The position numbers and the translations under genes are program-made. A stretch of DNA of 64,000 bases from Chrysomallon squamiferum. Taxonomy: Eukaryota; Mollusca; Gastropoda; Neomphalida; Peltospiridae. How positions within the stretch are numbered: position 1 is the stretch's first letter; each line of letters starts with the position of its first letter. Below are positions 1-10,612 of the stretch, one piece after another. The notes under the pieces were generated by a model, which made no database searches, was not told the origin of the DNA, and was given only the letters and a program-made list of their open reading frames with translations. The stretch spans positions 4,056,443 to 4,120,442 of the forward strand of contig CM022672.1 of the NCBI GenBank assembly GCA_012295275.1. The letters are read 5' to 3'.

Positions 1-1400
1 ATGCATACATTACCGAGGAACGTCATTATTTCCGTATAATTATGTTGTTGTTTTCCCCCCACAATTAACTACAGTTAATATATTTTTATAAACATGACGC
101 ACTCGACATTTACTAAGCTTTTCATAAGGATAATGGGTAGGTAGTGGTTGGTGTGGGTTTTTTTAAACTGAATAGTACAATAGAGGGTTGATCCTACGAA
201 CTACCGCTCGAAGGGTTCTTAGCTACATAGTAATCCTTTGTTACAAATTTTTCTCGCTATAATAAAATACTGTACATCCTTTGTTCCACTGCTGTAGTAT
301 AATTAACATACAAATGAAAATTCTGCACGGACGAGAGATTCTCATAAGATATTAGTTGTCAAAAGTTTGAAATTCTACCTGAAGTAATAATAAGATTAAA
401 TCTCAAAGGATTATTCTGAACGAAGTAGAAGACGCTCGTCAAAGCAAATCGACAAAACCCGTTATCGCGTGTTAAGTTCTATCTTGGTTCATATCAGAGT
501 CGAAGGAACATCGACAAATAGGTCTTAACTTTAAACGTGACCGAAGACCGTTATCTGAAATTACCAATGTTCATTTTAATCCTCCCTTTTCTAGTACTGA
601 AAAACCGAAGAGAACAATTAAAAGAAAAAAATACCATAAACGAAAGAATAGGTGAATGTTTAGCGAAAGTCTAGCTATAATTGAAACAAAAGCCACCAGT
701 TAAACTGTTGACAAATTACAGTACTAATAAACAGTATAAACATTTCAAAATTTATTATTAATATTATTATTATTATCATCTTTTGTATAAAATGTATATG
801 TGTTTGTATTTGCGTAAAGGTAATAAAGATGTTTATTCGCAAAGTTGACTGTTTGGCTGGTTTTAATTAATTCATAATTATGGTAAAGGTAGGGTCATCT
901 TACAACAGGAGGAAAATGAATATGAGTAAATTACTGCCCCCGGTGTCATTTATATAAATGCATGCTAATGCCACTTTGCGTGTTCTTTCTTGTATAATAC
1001 TGCCCAGGGCATGAATCAGAGTCTGTAATTTCATACCGGTACACGGGTACTATGAATGATTCACTGAAGATTTATGTAACGATACTCTCTCTACGTGAAA
1101 ATAATCGACAAGATCTTTGATGGTTTTTTAGTTGTTTCTTTTTTTACTTTCTTTGCTTTCTTCTCCCTTCTATAGATTTCTTTTCTTTTCTTTTTCCTTC
1201 AGCTATTTCTTTCTTTATTTTTTCAGCAAGTTTAACTTCGTAAACCCCAGAAATCAATTAAGCTTAACAGAATCATTGCCTGTTATACATTAGGTATGTA
1301 GTACAGTATTATGTCATCACCATCATCCTTAGTAGTAGTATCGGTAGTAGTAGAGGCAATAATAGCAAAATAAAATAGTTTTAAAATAACAAACTATAAA
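1..1400. other. Gene-free stretch, CpG-retaining
   Basis: I see no coding exon here. The sequence is A+T-rich but keeps many CpG dinucleotides, for example around 420-560, unlike the introns of the genes further right. Pyrimidine-rich runs lie at about 1130-1230. Nothing identifies it as part of a named gene. Confidence 0.5.
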
Positions 1401-1406
1401 CTATAT

Positions 1407-1410
<4 letters not shown>

Positions 1411-1490
<80 letters not shown>
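1411..1490. repeat. (AG)n microsatellite, 40 units
   Basis: An uninterrupted AG dinucleotide run of 80 bases. It is one of three long GA/CT arrays in the first 7 kb, with those at 5154-5229 and 6665-6722. Confidence 0.97.
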
Positions 1491-1494
<4 letters not shown>

Positions 1495-1625
1495 AATTAA
1501 TTTACAATAATATTCAATATTCAGTATTCATTACTAAAACAGACCAACTGAGCGATCCGTTTCGTCCAACCAGTTACACAGATCATATCTTTGTATGAGT
1601 TAACAAGTCTAAACGATCATCTTAC

Positions 1626-1966
1626 CAAATAACGGTTTTCCAGTCATTTCTGACAAAAGAATCAAGCCGCTCCGAACAAGAGTTTCGTTCCGACACCGAT
1701 ACGCTCTTAAAACGTCATCTGACAACCAAAGACGACACTCAAATAGTGGGAGACCGAGCAGGCGGAAAGACAATGATCGGTAGCCGCCCGTGTTTACTAC
1801 TGTTTGTCGTGTAGAATGCGTCACCTGTCCTTGTCTCAGTTGATCCAGAACGCTTGCCACAACAGAACAAATGGTAAACAATCGAGGCCAAACATTGACT
1901 ACTGTGATTTATCTTGCTTTACCGGCAGATTTGTGTGGTTTTAATTGCCCGAGCGTATATTATAAG
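1626..1966 (-). promoter_or_regulatory. Candidate minus-strand promoter and first exon
   Basis: This is a C+G- and CpG-enriched island. On the minus strand a TATA-like TTATAATATA lies at 1966-1957. An open frame runs 1881-1609 without a recognisable domain, and a good donor (TTATTTG, then GTAAGA) ends the possible exon at 1626. The gene, if real, would continue leftwards out of the window. The product is unknown and a chance open frame is possible. Confidence 0.25.
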
Positions 1967-1969
1967 CGA

Positions 1970-3580
1970 CTGTTTCGTTCATGCCTGACCAAGCAATGTA
2001 ATTTATGTTTTGAATGTGTCAAAAAAAAAAAAAAAAAAATTAAATGGAATACAAAATATTCTTTGTTATTATAAATGAATAGAAGGTAGTTTTGTCGTAT
2101 GCTGTTCAGTGTAACTCATACTTCTCATAATATTTATTTAACAGTATCCTAGCATAATTATTTCCCCTTTCTAAATAAGATTAATTATGATTTTATATCT
2201 AATGTCAGAGCCTGAGATGCGCTTTCAGATATGCACTATAAACAATACATCATTTGAATTTTTTGATATTCAGTCTGGAATGGAAAAATGATTTAACCTA
2301 CAGTCTATCATGTAACAACGTGTTTTATATTTCATTGCAGTTGCAACAAATCTTTACAATTACGGTTCCGCACACCAGTGTATTTAAGTTGTAAGTTGAA
2401 CATTTCAAGAATTATCCCAGCAGTTCTTTCGATATAGTATGCTGTCATTCAAAATAGAAATAATATTAAATATAAATAAAATTTAAAAATAAAATAAAAT
2501 AAATAAAAGATCATCAAAACAAACAAACAAACAAACAAATAAATAAAAAAAATAAAAAGAAACTAGAGCTCTAAAGTTTGTAGACAATAAAAATCCGTAC
2601 ATTTATACTGTTTTTAGACAGTTTCTGAAGAATAAAGTTTTATGGAAAATGCAAATATATGAAAGATATCGATTGAAATCCTGGGAGAATTTCTTTAAAG
2701 AAAACATCTTACAAAGGAATAATAATGGTACTACTACTACTAATAATAATAAGAAGAAGAAGAAGAAGAAGAAGAAAAAAAAGAAGAAGAAATGAAGAAA
2801 TTAAATGCAACTAATGAATAACGAATGAAAGAAGATACAGTAAATCAGTTTTTACTAATGATACAAAGTTTATTGGCATAATATCTTTAACTGCCACTAT
2901 AGTTCTTTGACAGTTTCGTTGATCTAAAATTCGGTTTTAAATCATGATAAAAAAAGAAATGATAATTATGATAAATAAATCTGAAAGTAAGACTGCTGTT
3001 TCTTATTTCACTAAGTCCCGTACATCAAAACATTAAATTTAATGCACTTAATTTTAGGTCGTGGTATAACTGAATTGGTTCGTGGATACTACAGTATATT
3101 TAAAATGTAAATGAAATTTTAGCTGATAAAATCAATGGGGAAAGAGAAGCTAAGTTGTACTGGTGATAAATGTAACCATAAAGATATCTCTCTCTCGAAT
3201 AAATCATTGCTGATTTCCCAACTGAATTTCAAACCTTGTAAGAGAAAGACATTTATTAGTCATGGTGTTTAGGTCTGACTTTGAAAAAACAAAGTTGCGT
3301 CTTTTATTTTACTTATTTTTATCTTTTACGTTGAAACAAACATGATGACAATAACAGTGTCTGTGGAAAGTATTTACTAGAAATTCTCTACAAAGAACTG
3401 ACGGCTAAGTTATAACACCGAAAGTTACATACAATGCAGAAGAAAGAAGGCTGCCTTTCAGTATAAATAATCTGGTCGTTATAACAACTTTTACGTGAAG
3501 TTCAGTGTCCAGTCAGCTTTCACTGGATTATCATTCATTTATGTAAAAGTAATAACGATGATGAGGCATGATTATTCTGG
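1970..3580. other. No gene seen; simple A+T-rich DNA
   Basis: It holds a poly-A run at about 2022-2038, an AAAC/AAAT repeat at about 2515-2560, and a compound ACT/AAT/AAG trinucleotide repeat at about 2730-2792. No exon or RNA gene was recognised. Confidence 0.5.
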
Positions 3581-3581
3581 A

Positions 3582-3722
3582 TTAATTCTTCTGCGGTAGC
3601 CAGTTCTCCACGGCTCGTTTTATCAAAAGACACGATATGTATTTTTTCCTTTGCTGCTGCAAGTACTGCTTGTAATCGCGGCTGAAGATTTTCTCCCTCA
3701 TTTCATCATCATGTAAGAAACG
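3582..3722 (-). other. Small coding-like ORF, possible terminal exon
   Basis: The minus-strand frame is open from 3722 to a TAA at 3584-3582, after an in-frame TAA at 3725-3723. From the first ATG (3701) it gives 39 residues, starting MREKIFSRDYKQYLQQQRKK and ending ENWLPQKN. The composition (few rare residues, Q/K/R-rich amphipathic stretch, several CpG-containing codons) looks more like protein than the flanking DNA. It could be the last exon of a minus-strand gene whose promoter is the candidate at about 6.06 kb, a mobile-element remnant, or chance. No clear splice acceptor lies directly upstream. Confidence 0.25.
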
Positions 3723-4012
3723 TTAGTTTCACCAGATAATCGCTTTATATGAAAATATGCTGCTGTGTTGTTAAACATTTAAACCATTTTAAGAAGAAGA
3801 ACAAACAAAAAATGCAGCATTTTCACGATTAAATTAAAGTTAAGCACACGTTCACACACTTAACATTATATTTAGGTATATATGTATGTTAAAATTTCTT
3901 TTCTTTTCACTCACGGGTGCCTTGAAAATGTATCACAGATTGCAGATACTTAAAGAACATATTTTGTAAATACGTTTACTTCTTATTTATAGATATTATT
4001 ATCAGTCTGGGA

Positions 4013-4162
4013 ATGCTCGAAATCCATATTTTTATTCTTTATAATTCATCTGGGACCCGATGGGTTTCAGAAAATGTCCGCATTACAGCAGTGCAGTTCA
4101 TTCGTGCATCAGATGATTCTGACTGTCATCTAAAATCAGTACATGAGCACCGAAACCGCTGA
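4013..4162 (+). other. Small ORF, 49 codons, unknown
   Basis: An ATG-started plus-strand frame of 49 codons ends in TGA at 4160-4162, in a patch that is less A+T-rich than its surroundings. I recognise no family in it. A chance frame of this length is quite possible in a patch of this composition, so it is listed only for completeness. Confidence 0.12.
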
Positions 4163-4458
4163 GTAATTAAGAGACGTAGAATGTCACTGGGTTATTCGTG
4201 TTGTCGTGGATGGGCTGAAAATTCCTCGGTACACACTGCATTAATTTGATTAGAAATACAGGAAGTTATGTTGAGGTTTCAAGTGTGATTTATTCTCATA
4301 TTTCGTGTTCAGCATATCGTTGGAAGAAAAAAAAGGAAAAAAATCAGGGAAAAAAAAACCGAATAAAAAACGAACAATACAAACTATGATCACGTGTCAT
4401 CTACTTATACTAGATAAAACAAAATGCAAATTTTAGTTTTGTTTTATCATCAGGACAC

Positions 4459-4551
<93 letters not shown>
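4459..4551. repeat. Compound (TTA)n(TTG)n microsatellite
   Basis: About sixteen TTA units are followed directly by about fifteen TTG units. Translation on either strand gives homopolymer tracts (poly-Ile then poly-Val, or poly-Asn), which are artefacts of the repeat. Confidence 0.95.
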
Positions 4552-4553
<2 letters not shown>

Positions 4554-5151
4554 TTATTAGTAGTATTAACAGGCCTGCACACTTTTTTCTCCTCCAGTTT
4601 ATTCTCTTTTGAATGTAACACTAAATTTGTTTCGGTTTGTATGTTGCCGACACGGATACTAACATTAATTCTTTAAACACACTTATGTTTAATGCATGCG
4701 GCGATGAATTTAATTCCTTATTTTATTTGTCAAATCTAATATATGGTCAATATGATTATCGTTAAGTTGACATGTGCGATATATCTGTGTTAGGATATGA
4801 AAAAACGTCCTGCGATATAATAACCTAAGTTTGTCAGCACTATTACAAACATCCAAGGTATTTTCTTCACGCCTTTTCCTGCCTTAAAATAGCAGTCAGC
4901 TTTTGAAAAAAAAAAAAAAAGAGTCAATATTGAAAATATATTTCAGTGCACTCCACAAACATTAAGAAAAGGAAGAGCCACGCTTAAGAAGAAAAAAATA
5001 AAAATATAAAACAAATACTATGGATATGAATTATGCTAGGCACGATGGGAAAATAGTACAGAAACATATATTTAGGAAATCAGAATTATTGAGGTTACAC
5101 CCAATGTTTATTCAAACCATAAACTATTGTATACGCCTTTCTACATATAAT

Positions 5152-5153
<2 letters not shown>

Positions 5154-5229
<76 letters not shown>
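5154..5229. repeat. (CT)n microsatellite
   Basis: An uninterrupted CT dinucleotide run of about 38 units. Confidence 0.97.
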
Positions 5230-5235
<6 letters not shown>

Positions 5236-5967
5236 AACAGATTATATTTAGGCCTCATACACTTCCAAAACTAACGTAAATTTGCATTCAGCTTAATATT
5301 TAAAGCAAAGAAAAAATATTCAACGAATTAATTTAATATTCGTATTCGCGGAAACAAGTTTTATGGTTTGTTTGTCTTCATACGTTGTCATTTTATTAAT
5401 AATTATTACAACTACGGATTGTTTAATTATGAATTCATTATAACTAGTTAGATCATAAAGTGCTCATAGTGAAATAAAATAACATTGAATACTGCATAAA
5501 TACAGTGTTATCCAGTTGTTTTTCCTATTTTTTCTTTTGAGTTATTCGAAAACTATTTTCTTTGTAAATCAAACATTATTCATATACTGAATTTCAAACA
5601 AGGTTCGCATGTCAAGGTTTAAAACATCTCGCATGGAGCTATGACGGAGTTTGGAACTTTCCGATTTGACGAATGTGACTGTGACTATGAGTACATATGA
5701 CTTTTATGTAAATATTTATATATTTGTGGGTTGTTTTGGGTGTTTTTTTTTTTTTTTTTTTTTTTTTCATATGTGGTTATCAGTAAAATAATAATAAATA
5801 AATAAATAAAGAAACAAATAAATAAATGAATATAATGGTATAAAACGTATTCACAGTGTCAAACGCTTGGAAACTGAACATTCATATTCTCTATTATTAT
5901 CGAAAGCAGGGTTGTTGGTAATGTAATAACTACTCAAACTAACAGTAATAACAAACAACCTACCTAC

Positions 5968-6190
5968 CTGCACTAGTAAAACGCATCCACTCGTCTTCGC
6001 AGTATTTACGATATGCAAATATGAAACACTTTTTACCCGCTAACTCCCAAGTTGAAAACTGACGTCTGCTACAAATCCTGTTATATATGAAGAAAGAGGG
6101 CGCTGCGCTGACAGACACGGATGGAAGAACGTGTTCTATTGATCGAGCAAGTCGTGTTTCCGGGATAAAAGTTTTCCGTCGCCGGCCAAT
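5968..6190 (-). promoter_or_regulatory. Candidate TATA/Inr promoter and first exon, minus strand
   Basis: On the minus strand the order is an inverted CCAAT box (plus 6186-6190), a TATATAA box starting at 6087, and an initiator-like TCAGTT with its A at 6060. The TATA box starts 27 bases upstream of that A, which is standard spacing. A candidate exon then ends at 5968 with a strong donor (GTGCAG, then GTAGGT). The block is CpG-enriched. No coding start was identified, so it may be a 5' UTR exon of an unseen gene to the left. All elements were judged by eye. Confidence 0.35.
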
Positions 6191-6461
6191 GAAACAGTGT
6201 TCTCTACAGTATTTCAGTTAGAATAGTAGCTACTTGTACCTGAGGCACGGACACAGAGGAAAGCACAACTTTTTTTTTTTTTTTTTTTTTTATGACACTT
6301 GGGATATTAGTTCCTGTAAAATGAGATACTTACAACAGTTGTGATAGTACATACTATTTCAAAATAAATTAAGTTCGTTTCTCCCTCTTATTTACCTTTT
6401 AACCAAAACAAATAACTGTTATTCTTAATAGTAATAAAATGTTTCCTGTTTTCTGTTCGAT

Positions 6462-6462
<1 letters not shown>

Positions 6463-6552
<90 letters not shown>
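6463..6552. repeat. Self-complementary (TAA)n(TTA)n microsatellite
   Basis: About eleven AAT units are followed immediately by about eighteen ATT units, making a long near-perfect inverted repeat with almost no loop. The sequence could fold as a hairpin or cruciform. Confidence 0.93.
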
Positions 6553-6553
<1 letters not shown>

Positions 6554-6660
6554 AATAAATAAATAAATAAACATTATTAAATACAGGGTCTTTCGTTTTT
6601 ATTTATTCTTTATTTAAAGATAAAGCATAATTAATTTTACTAATTCAAAATAATATTAAC

Positions 6661-6664
<4 letters not shown>

Positions 6665-6722
<58 letters not shown>
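6665..6722. repeat. (GA)n microsatellite
   Basis: An uninterrupted GA run of about 29 units. Confidence 0.96.
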
Positions 6723-6725
<3 letters not shown>

Positions 6726-6729
6726 GAAA

Positions 6730-7430
6730 AAAAATGCACTGCTCCTCATCAGCTGATAAGGTTAAGGGCTTGGTTCTACATGACATCTACACACATTCCT
6801 TCACGGTGTCGTCTGCTGCCTGCATCAGTCACGTGCTTCTAGTACCAATTCAAACACAGAGAGATGCAGAATCCTCAGCAGGAATTCTTTTAAAACTGTG
6901 AATGGACCCGACAACTGCAAAGACTGCGGAGTCACGTTGTAATTACATTCGAACTTTACCTTTGCATTCCTTTGAAATTCTGTTGTGAATGATTTACAGA
7001 AATATACATTTACAGCGGAAGAGAACATAATTTGTAGCATTTTAATATGCCTAACTTCCTTTCAGCAGAATTCGTTGGTACAAGAAAAATATTTATTGAT
7101 GTTGATGTTAGTGGTTTAAAGGAAGACAGCATTCACTGACTGTTTAATGACAATTCAGTATTTTTAAATATTAATGTTGCTCTATCAATTAGGATAAAAC
7201 ATTTATTTTCTCTCTGTCTGCGTGGGTGCGTCAGTGTGTGTATGCGTCTGAATCTGTGTCTAAATTTGCATAAGGTCATTTTGCTGTGCACCTTTTATTT
7301 ATCTGTTTTAGGAATGTATGTAACAAAACTGTTTCTGCTGAACATCAGTAGCTAATGGGGAAGAAACAAATCGAATGTAAACTTTTCCCTTATTACCACT
7401 CAGAATACCTAAATGTAAACTAGGCCCACA
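6730..7430. other. No gene seen
   Basis: This is a moderately CpG-containing patch (6730-7040) with an open minus-strand frame of 71 codons that resembles no family, followed by A+T-rich sequence. I see nothing I can support as a gene. Confidence 0.4.
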
Positions 7431-7561
7431 GTGTGAACATCACGACAGTGACCTTCGCGTTTGACCGTCAGTTTGTTCCACAGAACTTGCAAAGCCGCGA
7501 GCAAACGATCAGAATTTACTTGTTAAATCGACAGGTGAACACGGCGCAGGAAATCGTGTAG
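7430..7561 (+). pseudogene. Possible DNA-transposon remnant, short ORF
   Basis: A plus-strand frame is open for about 44 codons and ends in TAG at 7559-7561. Its last part (reading LQSREQTIRIYLLNR) loosely resembles the helix-turn-helix start of Tc1/mariner-type transposases. It stops directly before the hairpin repeat at 7580-7667. The family resemblance is weak and is an inference; no catalytic residues are present. Confidence 0.18.
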
Positions 7562-7579
7562 AGACCACAGGAGAACTTG

Positions 7580-7667
7580 TATACATGCACAGGACACAAA
7601 ATGTGGTCAATAGTCCGCACGCACTTTTAAATGACCTTGACCATATACTTTGTGTCCACCCTGTATA
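7580..7667. mobile_element. Short imperfect hairpin, MITE-like
   Basis: The left arm (GGACACAAAATGTGGTCAA, from about 7592) and the right arm (read on the minus strand as GGACACAAAGTATATGGTCAA) are imperfect inverted repeats around a spacer of about 20 bases. The outer ends carry TATACA. The right end reads TACAGGGTGGACAC on the minus strand, which resembles the CAGGGTG-type ends of mariner-like elements. It is best explained as a very small foldback or MITE copy, but could be a chance palindrome. Confidence 0.4.
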
Positions 7668-7669
7668 AC

Positions 7670-8890
7670 AACGTACGTAGTACTGTTTTGGGAATATCTA
7701 AAATCTTGAAATTCGTTTGCTCGGCTATACGAACAATTGAGTTTCAGGGCCTTTAAGTTCTTCTTTTTAGTTTTACTTATACAATAATTTATTAGAAAGA
7801 TAGTTACAAAAATAAATAAATAAATGAAGAAAGAAATAAATAAAAATAAGAAATAATAATTTAAAAAATAAACATCGGTAGTTAGACGTAAGATCATAAT
7901 AAATTATTTATATATAGATAAATCAATACATGAAAATAAAAAGTAAAAAATTTGAATAATATTGTTTTCTTTATTATTTTTATTATTATTATTATTTATA
8001 TTAGAATTTTTTTTTTTTTTTTTAATTGCCTTATCTAACAGACAATCAAAAGAAAAACCTGATGATTAATATTTAATGACAGTATCGATGAATTAATTAA
8101 TTATTAATTATCTGCGACAAAGACAGTAACTAGCTAATTAACTAGACAATTCACATTTGTAGGTCTGCTTTAACAGAAAACAAATTCTGAACTTGTTCGA
8201 AACATTAGATCTCTGAACATAGTTTCAAAATAATGAGAAAAGCATCACTGAATTTCGCTAACATTATTTCCTTAAAACTGTTGCTGTTATGTTATAACCT
8301 TCTTTACTGAATAGTAAATCTTTTTGCGCATTTCACGATGCAAACTTAACAAAAGTGAAATAACATAATTCTCAGAAGATAAAGAAAGACGGCAGTTATA
8401 TACCCTTTCGTTGTTCTCTAACTGTAATTGTAACATACAATTTACAAAATTAACTAAACCAATCTATTCAGCAGTATTGTCCAAACATTTTAAAGCTTTG
8501 TAATTAACTAATTCGTTTGACCGTTTTAATTAATTAATTAAAGCAATTTATCTTGGCTTTAGAAAATATTTTCAAAATATTCATGGTATATTGGATGTTC
8601 CTTGAAGATGTAATGCCAAACAACTCATTCTGTTATCCAAAAAAAAACAGAAAAAAAACGTCAGAGAAATAGTGTGGTCTACATCAGATGCCAAGCCAAG
8701 GCAGAAGTTGCTATAAATATACGTTAACTGAGGTAAAATGTCTTTAACGTATGCCAATAGTGACTGATGCCATGTGGATTCGTACGACAGAACCATTTAA
8801 AAAAAAAAAAAAAAAGAAAGAAAAAGAAAAAAGAATTGTAGAATAAGAAGATGATGAAAATACCACAAATGTTTACGCAAACACCGATTT
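7670..8890. other. No gene seen; A+T-rich simple sequence
   Basis: It contains AAAT/AAATA repeats (about 7810-7870), TTA repeats (about 7975-7995), poly-T and poly-A runs, and repeated TTAATTAA motifs. No exon was recognised. Confidence 0.5.
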
Positions 8891-8898
8891 CATTGTCA

Positions 8899-9157
8899 AT
8901 GGCGAGGAAAACGCCAAACAAGATTAAACGCCCCAAATCCACACCAAAACATTGGAAGGAAGCAAATCGCAGAAAAAGCCGGATAAATTGATTAGTTAAG
9001 ATTGTCAGATTGTAACCTTGGTTCTGTGGGACACGAGAAAATATTGGCCCAGCAGGTGTCCGTGTTTACGAAAGTAAACACATTTTTTAATTTGACTGAA
9101 GATGGCGACAACGGTTCCTGCATACTGTGTGGACGTGGTAAAACTAGAAAATATTGA
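8899..9157 (+). pseudogene. Broken ORF: basic N-part, frameshift, CxxC part
   Basis: Two coding-like plus-strand frames follow one another. The first starts ATGGCGAGG at 8899 and gives 30 very basic residues (with RPKSTPKHWKEANRRKS) up to TGA at 8989-8991. The second, in the +1 frame, is open from 8996 to TGA at 9155-9157. It gives 53 residues with a CILCGRGK motif. The block is CpG-rich and less A+T-rich than its flanks. Together they look like one decayed gene or mobile-element ORF with a frameshift, but I recognise no family. A separate possibility is a first exon starting at the TISU-like GAAGATGGCGAC near 9100, with a donor GTG/GTAAAA at about 9136. Confidence 0.25.
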
Positions 9158-9159
9158 AT

Positions 9160-10480
9160 TTTAAAAAAACACAAGGATACGTCTACAAAGCAGAATATTT
9201 ATATACCTTAAAGATGACCTTCATTTTATTATTATTTGGGGTGATAAAAAAATAATAAAATTAAAAAAATAAATAAATAAATAAAATTAATTTAAAAAAC
9301 AAAAAACAATGAGACTGAATTTTTATTTTTTTATTTTCACGGGTTCCTTTGTGTGTTCATGTTTAATAACATTTTATTTTGTTGTTTTTGTCGTTATTAT
9401 TATTAATTTTTTTCTACATTTATAACCTTTCCAATTAATTCTCAGTCAAAGAATCAAATCAAAATAAGCTACTGTTTTTCTTACTGTTCTTAAATACACT
9501 TTTCTATCCAATAAAATGATTAAGACGTGCACAGCTTCATTATTATTTTCGTTTGACGTAATATGAAGCCATCTAACCAGACTGGTATAGTTTATGCTGA
9601 TTAGCTAGATGTTAGGTGGTCACTGTTGTAGTGATGCATGCACACCACCAGAATGGATGTTGCCAACATAGTTGTCATCGCCGATATCGTAGTCATATTC
9701 ACCTCCGTTTATTAGTATTTTTGGCGAAAACACAAACACACCCTTTTCGTTTTATTTATATAGATTTAGAAACATATAAGCATATGATTATCAAAGTTAG
9801 AATTATGGTTAAGTCAAGCGTTAACTACACTTAAAAAACAAAAAAAAAATAATAGGATATATTATAGTCAGGATCTGGTTTAGAATAAATGCTCTTGTGT
9901 GTTTTATAAATCCTGTGCAGTTTGAATTTTATTGTAATTTTTATGTTGATATTACTGATGATTAATCAACAAAAAGACATTTTGTCAAAGGTAATTCAGT
10001 ATTGGATTTCTCCTTCAAAGTTAAAAATCACTGAAATAATCAGTTAAATACCTATTATAAATAAATAAATAATCCCCGAAAACAAAAACCAATGAAATTT
10101 TTAAAGTTTAATTTGAATAATGGTTATATGGGTTAACACAGATCAAATCAATAAATAAAGTGTATGTTTATAAGAAGATAACATCACAGCATAAATAAAC
10201 TGCAAACAACTAGATGGTATTTATGATATTTAAAAAAATATATAACAAAAACAATAAATGACTATATTTTGGCTTTAAAAATAAATAATATAAAATATAT
10301 CACAAATTTTTCATAAAATTTCCAAATTTATCATTCTTTTAAAAATAATTACAGGGAAAAACTAATACTGATAAACTATTAAGCTAAAATATATCACATA
10401 CTTCGACAATATTAATCACACAAATCATAAACTTTTTAAAAGGGTTTTCTTTTGTTTTACTATGCTAATGTTCTTTGGGT
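9160..10480. other. Intergenic A+T-rich DNA; HEATR4 3' flank
   Basis: No gene is seen. CpGs are still present to about 9.85 kb, for example in the cluster at 9675-9700, and then become rare towards HEATR4. On the minus strand, AATAAA signals (TTTATT on the plus strand) near 10484 and 10513 are the likeliest polyadenylation signals for HEATR4. Confidence 0.4.
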
Positions 10481-10612
10481 TTTTTTTATTGTTGTTGTTT
10501 CATTATTACTATTTTATTATGATCTTTTCTTCTTTTTCTTTTTGATTTCCTTTGCACTGCATTCCTATGATGTTTCATGTAAGAACATCTGAAACTATTG
10601 ATTTATTTAAAA

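Noticed and set aside
4424-4621. Open frames with long poly-Ile/poly-Val or poly-Asn tracts on both strands
   Set aside because: They are translations of the (TTA)n(TTG)n microsatellite and have no independent coding signal.
5020-5274. Frame with a long Ser-Leu repeat
   Set aside because: It is a direct translation of the (CT)n microsatellite.
7607-7897. 96-codon minus-strand frame with a hydrophobic start
   Set aside because: It is a translation of A+T-rich simple sequence plus the hairpin element; no family match or splice signals.
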